Below, in pieces: positions 19,476 through 31,430 of a stretch of 64,000 nt of DNA; position 1 is the first letter of the stretch; each line of letters opens with the position of its first letter. The notes beneath the pieces were generated by a model, which did no database searches, was not told the DNA's origin, and worked only from the letters and a program-made list of their open reading frames with translations. The position numbers and the translations under genes were made by a program. Origin of the DNA: Dipteris shenzhenensis (taxonomy: Eukaryota > Polypodiophyta > Polypodiopsida > Gleicheniales); assembly GCA_047967505.1 (NCBI GenBank), contig CM106541.1; one strand, 5' to 3'.

Positions 19476-21229
19476 CACCTATCAAATGACAAGGTATTAC
19501 CCATAAGTTGTGCAAGCCCATAAATTAATGATTTTTGGCTTTATGTGGGCCACACTTGGTTTACATGTAGTCAAACACCTAATCATTTGTAACTACACTC
19601 ATGGTTAAAAGGTGTCGAAGGAGTGTTTATAGCTCAAGTTGTTTTCTTGTCGTTTCATTGACATGGTGACCAATCGTCTTATTGTTATTTTACACTTCCT
19701 TTTTTTTAAAATTGATTGGTCAATAAGTCCATACATAGTGATTAGGAATCCATTCATATGGTGGATGTCAATTTGTGATAGTTTTATTTTTCTTTTTATT
19801 TGTGTGCTATTAGCTCGTAGCAAGTCGTGAATCTAGCTAGAATATGTGTCATACTTTGAGCATATCACAACATCCTAATCTTTGACATCAAGAGTAGGGA
19901 CATCAACCATATGGGCCAAACATACAAAGTTTTCTTGAATGAACTCAACTCTCGGTTTCTCCCGTTTGGGCAAAGTAACTTGCAAGGCAATACCATTTCA
20001 TTCCATTTCCTAATGTATTGTATAAATCAATGAGCCAAAGGGTGGTGCACACCTAGGAGCACTAAGGGACATGGAGAAGGCACATGGGTGTCTCCTACTC
20101 ATATGAAGTTTTTCTCAAGATCATCATATGAAAAAGTGCTTAAATTGCCACAAAAATTAGGTGTTATTGATAGATCCACATGTGATGGTTAGCTAGCTCC
20201 ATGATGAACCATTTAATGCTAGGTTTATAGACCAATTAAGGAAAAGGAATGCTAAAAATTGTGATTAATGTGGTCACCTCTCACCAATCCATTAGCAAAA
20301 ACCTACATAAAATTGGAATGCATTGTCACACATGTCGATGAACTAACCTAATCATCACATCTCAAGAGGTAATGATATCTTGCCTAGGTTTATTGCACAA
20401 GTACACACTCGGCATACAAGTCGTAGTCATTAGGTAAGCCTACTAAAGAGAAGGTAGGATTGAAAGAGATTTCCATTGGAAAGAAAACCAATGGATAGGA
20501 CCTAATTGCTCATTCAAAATTACGATTCCTCCTTCCCATGCTAATCCAAGCTTGCTCTCTGATAACATCTCATAGCATAAATCTTGTAAAATCATAATCC
20601 AATTGTAGTCATGAAAGTAGAGAGGTGCCATGCCCTAACACTAGATTTGTCATTGAAGAATGAATTTCACGCTACCAATATGAAAGATGGTGTGTATTGC
20701 ACTAAATTTAGAGCGGGGACAACATAGAGGTTAATCAACATAGATCAAGTAGAAGGGTTCTTACATCAAGTGCCTATCAAGAAAGGGTTTGTGCTTATTG
20801 ATTGCATCTAATGTGAGAGGTCTTCAAGACCTTAAACTTTTGGTCGTAACATCATCTAAGTTACAACATGGGTATAAGAGACCTTAGAGAACACATGTTG
20901 AAATTTAAATTTGGTATATTGCCATGTAATTCGGTTCATGTAGTAGCATGCCCTTACCCTTGCACTCCCTCCCCTTGAACTCCTTCCTTCCCATTACTCC
21001 TCCTCCTCTTCCTCCCTTCTCCTTCCTCCTCCTCCCTCCTTTGACCCTCCTCCTTGACCCTTTACCACCTGAAGTCGTGAAGGAGATTAGTTCTCCATTC
21101 CTCAACCTTGAACTCCTTCTAAACCCCACAACCCTCTCTGAACCTTGGAACTCCTAGTTAGCTCCCTCAACCTTATCCCCCTGCAAATTGTTGTAAAACG
21201 ACCAATAATCCCGGGAGCTGATCCAGAAT
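19476..21229. other. Intergenic, no gene recognised
   Basis: AT-rich sequence with only short chance frames on both strands. A pyrimidine-rich block (mostly CCT, CTC and TCC) spans about 20955-21060 and explains the Pro/Leu-rich frame on one strand and the Gly/Arg-rich frame on the other. Confidence 0.6.
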
Positions 21230-22130
21230 ATGCATGAAAATTGTTAAACATTCATTCACATACAATTGAAATACATTCATTCAAAAGTAAGTGTAAGAAT
21301 GCAAATTGTTTGACATTAATTCACATTAAATTGAATAATAAATATATTCATTCAAAAGTGTGTAAAAATGAAATTTTCTACAAAGTGTAAGAGTTTTTGG
21401 GTGTTAAGAATGCAACTTTTACAAAGTGTAAGAGTTTTGGGGTGCTAAGCATTCATTCATATACTATTGAAAGAATAACAATCTTGGCACACACGAGTCT
21501 AAGTACAATTCTCATAGACTTAAGAATAAAATATATCCTTTCAAGAGTAAGAGAAAGTGCAAAGTTTTTAAAGTCAATTTTTGCACTAGTGTAAGCCTCA
21601 TATATATGTTTCAAAAGTAAGCACAAAAGTGTGAATTTTACAAAGTGCATAAATTATTGTATAAGCATTCCTTCACGCACTATTTAAAAAATAAAATATA
21701 TTTATTCCGAAGTAAGTACAAATTTTCATAAAATATATTTATTCAAAAGTAAGTGTAAGAATGCTTTTGCACAAGTAAAAATTCTTTTCTCATATAATTG
21801 AAAGAATTCTTTCAAAAGTAAGAGTAAAAGTAACATTTTTTAAAAAAGATTCCATTCACATAAACAATTTTCTTTAAAAATAAAGAAACTAATATCTATT
21901 CACATAAAGCTTTTTCACATACGAAGAAACTATAAATCTTTTCACATAAGAGGGAACTATAAAGATTTTCCACATGAGAAGGAACTACATGAGTAAACTC
22001 ACCTAACGCTTTTTTAGATAAGAAGAAAATATATTTTTCACATAAGAAAATCACACAAAGGTAAGAAGAGACTCTTATATATTCACATAAGAAGAATCAT
22101 TCAAAGAAAGACACTATTTTTGTGCCAAAA
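21230..22130 (+). repeat. Degenerate AT-rich repeat field
   Basis: Recurrent variants of ATTCATTCACATA, CAAAAGTAAGTGTAAGAATG, ACAAAGTGTAAGAGTTTT and, towards the right end, TTTTCACATAAGAAG. Spacing is irregular, so this looks like an old, diverged satellite or minisatellite. No protein motif is present. Confidence 0.6.
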
Positions 22131-22169
22131 AACAACCAAATATAGGATTTTAGACATGCAGTGCACTTT

Positions 22170-22515
22170 CGACAACCCAATTCTTTCACATGTGATATTG
22201 TATGAATAGGAACAAGTTTATACACTTTTATATCACATGCAATGATGCTTCACGAACAATAGAAAGAACTTGCTATTCTCTTGTAGCACTAACTCTCTTA
22301 TAGAATGAAAACTGTGACTGTAGGTGATCAAGAGTAACTTCTATATTATCAAGAACAATCAGCTGATGACATGCAAAGTTTTGTCTCAATCCTATGAGGT
22401 TTGTTGGCGTACAAACAAACTCTTTGGACTTGACTATAGACCCTACATATGAGAAGTTGCCCTACTATATCGACTATCAGGAACAATCAAGATAGCTAAC
22501 TCTCATGAGCAAGAG
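22170..22515 (+). repeat. Dispersed repeat Z, copy 1
   Basis: Diverged direct copy of 24870-25193. Shared landmarks are GATATTGTATGAATA, ATACACTTTTATAT, CCTATGAGGTTTG, ACCCTACATATGA and AACTCTCATGAGCAAGA. The two copies flank a region containing a copia gag relic and could be old LTRs, but I found no primer-binding site next to this copy. Confidence 0.7.
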
Positions 22516-24380
22516 CTCCTTTGACAGATAGAAGGAGCTCGTGGCTCAAAATCAGAACATATAGAATCCTCTCGTTGCCTTCCTTTCTTAAAGCCGAAAT
22601 CATTGAAATTCAATTGGCCAGCTATGCTAGCTGTAACTTCCACATAATTGTCATGCATCAAAACATGCCTTCTCATGCAAGAGTTCAACCGCTTTTGTCC
22701 ATGTTATTCATCTCCTCCAATAGCTTTGATGCACATTTTGTACAAATCACTACTTAACATAATGTGACTAGGGAAATAGTCCACGAAATCCACCATTTCC
22801 AAAGTTCCCTCCATGAGCTTTTGCCAACATTCTTCCCTAAAAGCCAAATGGGGGAAGAAAACTAAAGGAGTAAAATCAACACAACAAAATACCAACAACT
22901 GACTAAGAATGAATCGACCATCAGAAAACCAAAACAAGTGCTTCAAAGAAATATACTTTGTAGTGGTAACCCTTAAGACAAGCACCATAAACCAAATTGC
23001 AACAAGTGGTAAAGTGCAATACACTTTGCAGACCCAATCCTCAAAGCAAGCACCATAAGGCTTAGAATGCCTAGTCATCTTCATCTACATTAGCTACAAT
23101 AGAGTCAAAGTTGCTCCAAACTATCCGCAGATTCATAGTTAAAGAAAAGATCCAAAGAAAAAGACCTAGAATAGCAAGTTGATAATCCGATTGCAAAGAG
23201 CCCAAGCTAGTAACTAAATTAGCTACGCACAAAGGGCCAGGGTAGACCAAAAATGCTGATGTAAAAAAGCCTCATATTTGTATCTTTATCTGCCAAACCA
23301 AGAACGTGTTCTATTAGTAGCAAAATTATGTGTTGAGCACTATCAACCTTTTGGGATGGGATTACTACCTCATCAAGTCCACTCCCATGCAATTCACAAC
23401 CACATGGAAGACAATTGCTAGATCAAACAAAACACCATTGAGTAGTACCACCTCTAAAGTTGGAGCATCGCCCATCACTCATCCATGAGATTATTCACTG
23501 GTAGAATTTATATGTCACGAGTTCTCCACAATTTGCAAATATTCTCAAAATCTCAAGGACCTCCATGTTACAAAACAATTGAATACTCAAGTGGAAGAGG
23601 ATAGCTCACACAACGTGGGGAGGAGACAGATGGAGGAGACACAATATAAGAGCCAAAGCACAAAGTGTCTACATTAGCTATCAGCCTCACATACTAGGCT
23701 CCTTGTGATCCACACTAGATCCACAAGGTACCACCTATCTTATAGGCACTCGAGACTTTATCATGCAATCCAAATCCTATCCATGATCTACACCAACTAA
23801 TCAAGCAAATGGAGATTTCTACCTTGCTAGAGGCAGGGAAACTATTCGTGGTTGTTTCTTCACAAAATGCTCATTTTAAGAGGTGGATTCTTTGTCAAAA
23901 CTCTCTTATTGAGGGCCTCTAGTTCTTAAAAATCCCTTCAATGATTTGTGGTGATTCTTCTTTGATATGGTCTCTTTAGGCCTCTATGAATTTGTTAAGA
24001 AGCTTATTGCGATAATAGCTATTGTCAGGAGGTTGGAAGTCTCTGCTGCTCATTGCCAATTGTGTAAAATTTTGCCGCTATCTATCATATTTGTTGGAAC
24101 CAAGAGTCTTGATGCATATGTACTAGTATTGAGAGACTTCACAAGCGATGAAATCTTTCTTAGGAATCTTCTATGCAACGAAATAGGATCGTCTATTTTC
24201 TTTCTTGCAAGTCTTTTCTTCTAAGGTTTTCAAAACCTTCCAATTTTTTGACACATGACAGTGTAATAAGAGGCTTCTTTTCTCCTTATTCAAAAAGCTA
24301 AGCAACGGAAGGAAAAGAGTTCACTAGCTTTTGAAAAAATAACAATTACTCTTTCTTTCACAATTTATCATCAATTGCAA
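22516..24380. other. Region between Z repeats, no gene recognised
   Basis: A 126-aa minus-strand frame (22704-23084) and a few shorter frames are present. None has a motif or composition that I can assign. Within 22960-23070 there are imperfect internal repeats (AAGCACCATAA and a related AAGACAAGCACCATAA). Confidence 0.45.
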
Positions 24381-24384
24381 AGGA

Positions 24385-24815
24385 AATTGCATTCATCAAG
24401 AAATTCAATGGTGAAGGTTTTCCCTCTTGGCAAACGCAAGTCAAGTACTTGCTTATGTTTAAGGGTTTATGCCATTATGTAAACGGGTGGAAGACTCCAT
24501 ATGCTACCAAGGCTGATGATGCCAAGGAGAATGAGCGAGCTCAAGCGATCATTATGCTCACAATTGACAAAAGGCTTGTTCACCAGATAGATGAGCTTTA
24601 AACTGCCAAATTAAAATGGGATAAGATGGAAAAGCTCTTGGGTTCCAAGGGAAAGAATTCAAGAATCACTCTTAAAATTGAATTCTTTAGCCTTGAGTTT
24701 ACTCAAAGTGACCTTGGTACATCCATTTCATGCGTGAAGGGTCCTATGGCACAATTGGCTTCGGTAAAATCCACCATTAATGAAGAAGTGCAATTGCAGT
24801 GCTTCTTAAGGCCGT
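24385..24815 (+). pseudogene. copia gag (UBN2-type) fragment
   Basis: The plus-strand translation begins KKFNGEGFPSWQTQVKYLLM and continues FKGLCHYVNGW, AQAIIMLTIDKRLVHQIDEL, a stop at 24598, then TAKLKWDKMEKLLGSKGKNS and LKIEFFSLEF. This follows the copia Gag pattern (KFxGxNFxxWxxxM...G...A.xxI.L.....V......TAxExWxxLxxxYE). It is a relic with one stop codon, and no protease, integrase or RT follows. Confidence 0.75.
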
Positions 24816-24869
24816 GAATAAATAATACCCCAACCTGGTCATAACTTTAAAGAATGTGCTTGTTTCAAC

Positions 24870-25193
24870 AATTCGATTCACTCATATGAGATATTGTATG
24901 AATACAAAGAAGTCTTATACACTTTTATATTACATGCAATAACACTTCACAAATAGTAGAAAGAGCATGCAATTCTCTTGCGATGACTATAGATGATCAA
25001 CAACTACTTCTATATTACCAAGGACAATGGACTAATGGCATGTGATGTTTTGACTCAACCCTATGAGGTTTGAACTTTGTTGGCATACAAAAAGACTCTT
25101 TGGACTCAACTATGGACCCTACATATGATCATCTACCCTACTATATTGACAACCAAAAACAATCTAGACAATCAACTCTCATGAGCAAGACTA
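24870..25193 (+). repeat. Dispersed repeat Z, copy 2
   Basis: Direct partner of 22170-22515, about 2.7 kb away, estimated 75-80% similar by eye. It starts about 55 bp after the copia gag relic. Confidence 0.7.
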
Positions 25194-27080
25194 CTCGAAC
25201 AAAGAGAAAGGAAAGCGCATCACGTCGCGGTCCCAAAATGGCCCCAAAAATAAAGACTTTAAAGACATGTTTGGAAAGTAGACTCGTAAACACATCAATA
25301 GGCGAAGAGTGCCCATCATCATCGTTTCCTCCACCATATCCTCCAGATTTATTCTCTTAATCTGCTACTATCAGGGGGGGGTCTACCACTTCCGGAAGTA
25401 TTACCGGAGGCCTAGGGCCACTGGTGCAAGGAGCAAGCAGGACGTGCCAATGGTGTCATGGATGGTGTGTGTGGCGAGTGTTGGTCGATGGTGTTAATGA
25501 TGTGCAAGTGATACAAGTGCAAGTGTGGTGTGAGCAAAGAGAAGGTAAAAGGTGAAGTTCTTGAAGACTTTGTACTGGGTTAACGTTAACTTGCGTGTAG
25601 CCAATTGCGGAACAACTATTATCTACTTTATAGCCTCTAGAGTGCTCTCATGGTGCCTATGTTGAATCACACACATAACTTGTAATTCTGTGTGATCTCA
25701 TATACAACATTGGAATGGAGCATGAGGAATGAGATTATAAATAGTGGTTTGGAATTTCTTGATTTATTTTAATGCCTTTGTGCCTAGTTTTTTGCACTTC
25801 TTTACCTTCTATTGTGGGGTTGTTGAAGGCTATGGAGCTAATGGAGGCTCCTCATATGTCACTACTACCACTATTAATGGGTCACTCTCTACTAGTACCA
25901 TAGAAGCAATTGGCAACAAGATGGACTCTTGAGAGGTTTGCTTGAGCAGGGATTCTCTCGCAAAGTTCTTGATATCTTGAAGTCTTGCAAGTAGTGTGAC
26001 TTGGTTTTTCTCCTTAGTAAATCATTCAACTGGAGGCAGATTAGGCCAAGGGTTGTGGGGAGGGGATTTTTGTTGCTTTATAATGGGGGAGGGAGTGGAT
26101 GTGTGTGAGGGTTGTGTTTGTGAGGATCGGGGGATGGTTTATGAGGGTTAGGGGATGGTGGAGAGGGTCATGGCTTCATCAAGAGGAACTCTCTTGGTCA
26201 TTGGGAGTGCATTCAAAGAATGCCATGGAGTTGGGGGAAGGGGGAGTTCTAATATGGGCTTTATAGGTTCTGGTAGTGTCTTTAACTCTTGCATTGTAAA
26301 TGTGACTTTGGGGTTTGAAAGTGTCTTATATAGACTTTTTAGAAGTGCTTTTAGGCCATCTTTTCAAAATTCCTATTGGGCCCCTTTTAAACTAGGGTTT
26401 GTCAAGTGTGCTCACCTTCCCTGCCACCATGTCCAAACACAAAAGATAGTTCTATACCTATGTACTCAAGTACATCTTTATAAAATTTAGAATGACATTT
26501 TGAGGTCCAAAATCAATATAGAGCGATGTATAATAAACTCATAGCTTGAGATTCTCAATGGACCCATGTTCTCCCTTGTCTAACTCTACTTTGTAACCAA
26601 AATGTAACTCCTCGACTCCGTATAGTTGCCTCCAAGCAGAATGCCTTCAATTCTTTGATACAACATGATTTGCAATTTTGATGCCTGTGCCTTTTGACAA
26701 TTTAGAGTCCTACCTATTAAATATGTAAAAAACCAATTCAGAGTCCTACTTATTAAAGATGTAAAAATCCAATCAAACATCTCATGTAATGCATTTCTAT
26801 GAGTGAATGACCACCATGCTTTGTGTTCTTGAAGTAGGTTTCCCTAGCACCATAATGTGACTTCTCCATGCTTTTTGTTTTTCAAATTAATAGAGGACCC
26901 CATTTCTCTTCAAACTATGGTCCATCTACATAGAGGATATGCATAGACATGAAAAAACATCATTTGAGTAACAAATATTCAAATTAAGCATGTGCAAAGT
27001 ATTGTGATGGTGGTGATATAATTACCATGTACTGCATAACTTGCGACTCCATGCTTGCTTTCACCATTAACTTTATATAT
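25194..27080. other. Intergenic, no gene recognised
   Basis: GT-rich and AT-rich mixture. A 111-aa plus-strand frame at 26155-26490 is Ser/Gly/Phe-rich without a recognisable motif and is probably not a gene. Confidence 0.5.
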
Positions 27081-27085
27081 TATTT

Positions 27086-27170
27086 CCATGAAGTCTTGAA
27101 AGTTTCATAATATATCTCATTTATATATTCTTTCCATGCCATGTTGAAAGTTTCATAATATATCTCATTG
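27086..27170 (+). repeat. Short tandem duplication TTGAAAGTTTCATAATATATC
   Basis: Two copies of a segment of about 45 bp sharing TTGAAAGTTTCATAATATA and TCTCATT. The first starts near 27096 and the second near 27143. Confidence 0.75.
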
Positions 27171-27174
27171 ATTT

Positions 27175-27640
27175 GTGTTAGGAGCAACACAATAGCAGAG
27201 CAACAATGTGAGAAGCCAAATGCAACAAAGCAAGAAGCGGAATGCATAAAATACACAATAAAGAAAGTGCACGGAATGGAAGAGACAAAGAGACACCGAT
27301 ATACATGGTTCACCCAATGTAGGTTATGTCCATGGAGAAACAACCAATCTTGCATTTTTCTTATCCAAGCAAGTGAGAAGAAACAAGACACAAGCAGTAT
27401 ATCCAATGCTTTCCAGCTATGTGAGCCACACCCTTGTCTTACAATTTTTACCATACAACTCATAAGCAACTAATGCACCAATTTTCATGTATTTTTGGAT
27501 TCAGGGGCACTGCCCCAAACTCTTGCCAAGGGGGGCCTTATGTGGCTGGCCACCCTTGGAACCCCCTGGTGACATCATAGGGAGGACGTTACCCCCCCTA
27601 CCCACCCTTCATGGAATGGATATAATCAAGCCTGGGTCCA
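27175..27640. mobile_element. Possible LTR fragment
   Basis: Starts TGTTAGGAGCAACAC and contains ATACATGGTTCACCCAATGT with GTCCATGGAGAAACAACC. That text resembles the transcribed part of some plant copia LTRs (tRNA-like 'tggttcacccaa...ctacgtccatgg' segments). No second end, target duplication or coding region was found, so this is a weak call. Confidence 0.3.
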
Positions 27641-29267
27641 AAGCACGGCCAAAAACAATCTCTGAAAAAAGATTAGGCTCCACATACAACAATTTGACTT
27701 TAGAAAAGTAATGCTATTAGTGGCCCCAATTCTTCTCTTAGATTCACTTTTTGAGGGTGTGAATCCTTATTGATAGTGCATTCACACAAATCTTTCAAGT
27801 ACTTCCAACCCAAGCTACTATGAGATAGCGTATGTTTTTCTTTGTCAAGATTGTGTTTGCATTGCACTTTAATTAGTTTTACTTGCTATATCCGAACTAT
27901 TTTTCTCATTCATTGTACATATGTAATGGTAAGCTAGTATTTGTTATCAAAATGGATGAAGCTCAATTGGCCAAAGAGCACAAGCTAGAGAGAATGAGAA
28001 TTTGTATTATGAATAAAGCCTTGCACTTTTTTCAAGGGGATGAGGAATTTGTGTAAGCATTCTCAATCCAATATGAGAATGATAAATGGTGGCTTGCTAC
28101 ATTTGAGACTTCAAAAGATTGCCATGAGCCATTGAAGTTGTGTAGGAGGGAAAAAATTGTTAGTGGATGGTCATGGGACATTTTGAGATTAATGGCATGT
28201 TGCTAGTGCTTGTATGGTTGTGATGCAAGTGCAAATGAAAAATTGACATGCTTGTATTAGCTATGTTGTCGATGGATGCAAAATGCAAGCTTACAATGGG
28301 TGAATGGCATTCTCTTGTAAGCAAAGGCTAGCCCTTAATTGTGACAAGAAGGATTTGAGTGGGATCCCATCTTTTCCATCCCATTAGAGAGAGCACACAT
28401 ATGTGCATTACATGCTGAATAGCACAAAGTTGATAATTTGCATACTATTTATGCTTGGAATTCAGTTCTAGAATAATTATCTACACCATTGCATTACAAA
28501 AGCTGAAGAGTCGCTTTCAGATATTGAATTCCATGGAGGGAATGAAACTTAAGATGGACAAGAAAATTTATGGGGCAACACCAAAACTTCCTACTAGAGT
28601 GTCTATAGGTGAACCAAAGGCAATGAGATTCTTATCTAATCGATGGAGTTAAACTCTTACCATTTGCTCTGAACCATAGAATTCAACCATGGGCCATGGC
28701 TCTCTATAGATTCTCAACATCCAAGTAAACATTATTCAAAGGATTTATCCCAAATGATTGGATACTAGACTTCTTTTAACTCTTCCAATTTATTGTGCAA
28801 ATTGCACATTAGTATCCTCCAAGCATTTCTATCGTTGGTTGTAGACTTGAAAATTTTAAAAATAGATGTGGAAGGTTCACAACTTACACCAGCAGCATCA
28901 CTAGATCCAAGGATCTCCTTTGCATCGATAATGCCATTGAATTCTTACATCACAACTTGCACACTCAAGCTATTGTTTCTTGGGTCCTTCAACATTTTGA
29001 TACATCACATAGCTTCATAAACTATTTGAGGGTATGAAGAATCAATATCCAATGTACATTGCCCCCTAGATTCTCCACTTTTGAGCACCAACAATGGGTG
29101 CCAAGCATCTATAGCTAGCTTATGATATTTCTAGGAAAATCCCCCATGTCACAATAATAAAAATTGTAGTAGTTAATCCTTAAAGGATTCAAGATAGGAC
29201 TAAAGCTTTTCATGTCCTCATCACTTTGTACAAGATGCAAACCCTCTCTTCTCTTGTTCTCTATGAG
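27641..29267. other. Intergenic, no gene recognised
   Basis: Only short frames, all without motifs. The region may contain heavily decayed transposon sequence up to the left edge of the gypsy-1 LTR. Confidence 0.45.
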
Positions 29268-30212
29268 CTAATTGATCAGCTCCAAAAGTAAGGGCGAGCC
29301 TTTGCTGCTGCTAAAAGAACATCTTGTGACTCAACACAATGTGAACTGATGTAAAAGGTGTAAATTGATCAGGCTAATTTGGTAGAATTGGACGATTAAG
29401 ATGAAGCATTTTCAATCTTGGCAAGATTATAGAGGATGACACACCTTATGGAGGACTAGAGTTGGGTGACACACATCAAAAAGTGATTCAACTACATGGA
29501 AGACACACGAGATGAACAAAGAGATGAATTGATAGATCACTAGAATATCTTATAGAGAATGAAAATCATAGAGCCATATATATTTAATATATCTTTACAT
29601 CCATATAAGAAGAGCTTAAATTGAATTACTGAGGAAAGAGTTATCACAACTTTACTAGAGACTACTAAAACTATCCCGAACAACAAACCCGGTTACTCAG
29701 ACAGCAATAGTTTTGCTTCTTTGATCAAAATAGAGATTTGAATATATGAGAAGATAAAACTTAAAAAGGCAAATATTTTTATATAAGTTTCATGTAAATC
29801 AGAGTTAGGAGAAAAGTGTTATGACCTTTTTATGAAAGACTATCGAAATTGTCCATGCCCGACTACAGTTTTGGGAAGAGGCAACGATTTCCTTCAATAG
29901 AGAAGTAGCTTCCAAGATACATGTCGAATTGAGGTTGCCCAAGGGAGTAGACAATGCCCTCATAGCAAGTCTAAACATAAGTCACTCATGTGGGCATACT
30001 ACACTTTGAAGAGAGAGAACGGAGATGGGAAGAGAATGAGGGAAAGGAAGCATAAACTATATTCAAGACATCCAAAGTGAAGACAAGGATACAAAGGGAG
30101 AGCCTAATGCTTTAGGGAGAGGGGAAAGGAAGGAAAAGATAGATATAAAGTGATGGCATAGCTATATAAAGAGAGGAATGAGATGCTTGAGAAGGAGGAG
30201 AGAGGCTCATTT
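29268..30212 (-). repeat. gypsy-1 3' LTR, left half
   Basis: Matches 41060-41477 of the other LTR with about 85% similarity. Shared landmarks are ACATCTTGTGACTCAACAC, GTAGACAATGCCCTCAT, ATATTCAAGACATCCAAAG and GATGCTTGAGAAGGAGGAG. About 525 bp at 29410-29935 has no counterpart in the other LTR. The half ends at CTCATTT, exactly where the other copy has its CTCCTTTTATAG TATA-like motif and where copia-1 is inserted. Confidence 0.85.
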
Positions 30213-30443
30213 TGACAAAATATGAAGAGGAGAGAGGAGAAGAGTGGAGATGAGGAGAGAGGGTATAGCTAGAGAGCACACCACAAATGACTAATTGTAC
30301 ACTAGATTTAGTTGAAATTGTAGAATATATACAAACCCTTTTAGGGTTAGGGTTAGGGCATGTAACCCTTGCCTTTATAGCACTCTATGTGTTAGTGCTA
30401 TGCACAATATTAAACATATGATGTTGAGCATGGTTTCTCAACA
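30213..30443 (-). repeat. copia-1 3' LTR
   Basis: 231 bp. On the minus strand it starts TGTTGAGAAACCATGC and ends CATATTTTGTCA. It contains TTAGGGTTAGGGTTAGGG on the plus strand near 30342-30359. The minus-strand purine tract CTTGAAGGAAGG sits directly before its start. Confidence 0.88.
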
Positions 30444-30568
30444 CCTTCCTTCAAGATCAACATCATGAAGTAGGTCTTCCCTCAAGATGATGATTCTGGG
30501 GAATCGAAGAAGGACTGAGCATTACATTTAATGGGAATGTCCTTCCTCTGCATCAAATCAAGATCTTG

Positions 30569-30905
30569 TCAGTGCTTCTTGGAAAGCTCTTTGCTAAGTG
30601 GTTTGGTAAATATGTTTGCGACATTTTCTTTGCTATCACAAGTGATGTCACCAATTAACACTCTTTCTCTTATGAAGTGCTCTCTGACATGAATGTGATT
30701 GGTCCTGGAGTGATATACTGGATTTTTGGCCAATGCTTGAGTTGATTGATTATCACAATATATTGTTATTGCCTTTGATTCATCAAAGTAATCTATTTTT
30801 GACAATAGTCTTTTGAGCCATATAGCCTCACATGCACCTGTATTGAGTGCCCTATATTCTACTTTTGTTGAAGACAAAGAAACAATTGGTGGAGTGCTTC
30901 TGCCA
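30569..30905 (-). pseudogene. copia-1 RNase H domain
   Basis: The minus-strand frame reads PIVSLSSTKVEYRALNTGAC, EAIWLKRLL, then IYCDNQSTQALAKNPVYHSR and HIHVREHFIRERV, ending in KENVANIFTKPLS. This is the C-terminal copia RNase H with SSTxxEYxA (catalytic Glu) and CDNQS (catalytic Asp), and the HIxxxxHFIRE / VADxxTKxL tail. The frame continues upstream without the usual RT because of an internal deletion. Confidence 0.93.
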
Positions 30906-31430
30906 AAGTTGGTTCACTTTTGTTTACCAAAGCAGCATGCTTCACACACTTTTCCAAGAAACTGAAGCTTAGGAATTCCAATTGCCATATTCTGATTTTT
31001 GATCTCTATCAAGCTTTTGAAATTGACATGTCCCTATCTCTTGTGCCATTTTGTGGAAAGTGGCGGTTGAGCTGACATGACATGCAAATTTGGTACTAAA
31101 GCTAGCATTTCGAATAAGCATCCTTCCTTGACTACTTTTCCTACTAGCTGATATCCTCTAGATTGTCTCTGATCATGCATTAATCTCCATCAAAGATGAC
31201 TTGATAATTGTGTTTTGTCATTTGACCAGCTAATAAGAGGTTCTTGCTAAGCTTCAAAACATAAAGTACATCTTTCACCAATCCTTTTATACCAGTGAAA
31301 TTGTTCATAGGGACAATGCCTTTCCCTTGAACTGGATTTGGAGTATTATCTACCGTGTAGATGACATTCTTTTGTCCTTGTAATGGTTTCATCTCTGTGA
31401 ACCATTCTTGATGCTTTGTCATATGAGATG
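30906..31430 (-). pseudogene. copia-1 protease end and GAG-pre-integrase domain
   Basis: The minus-strand text includes WYINNGASSHMT, where copia proteases have WxxDSGASxHMT, so the catalytic Asp is Asn. Then come the frame 31180-31422 (GLVKDVLYVLKLSKNLL) and, in other frames, GHVNFKSLIEI and GKVCEACCFGKQK. The latter is the GAG-pre-integrase/HHCC segment (family: RLGHxxxxxLxxL...CxxCxxGKQxR). Directly after GKQK the text jumps to RNase H sequence. Confidence 0.85.

Noticed and set aside
20905-21157. Gly/Arg-rich minus-strand frame resembling an RGG protein and a complementary Pro/Leu-rich frame
   Set aside because: Both arise from a polypyrimidine tract (CCT/CTC repeats).
30340-30362. Possible chromosome end or interstitial telomere
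   Set aside because: Only three TTAGGG units, within an LTR, and flanked on both sides by element sequence.
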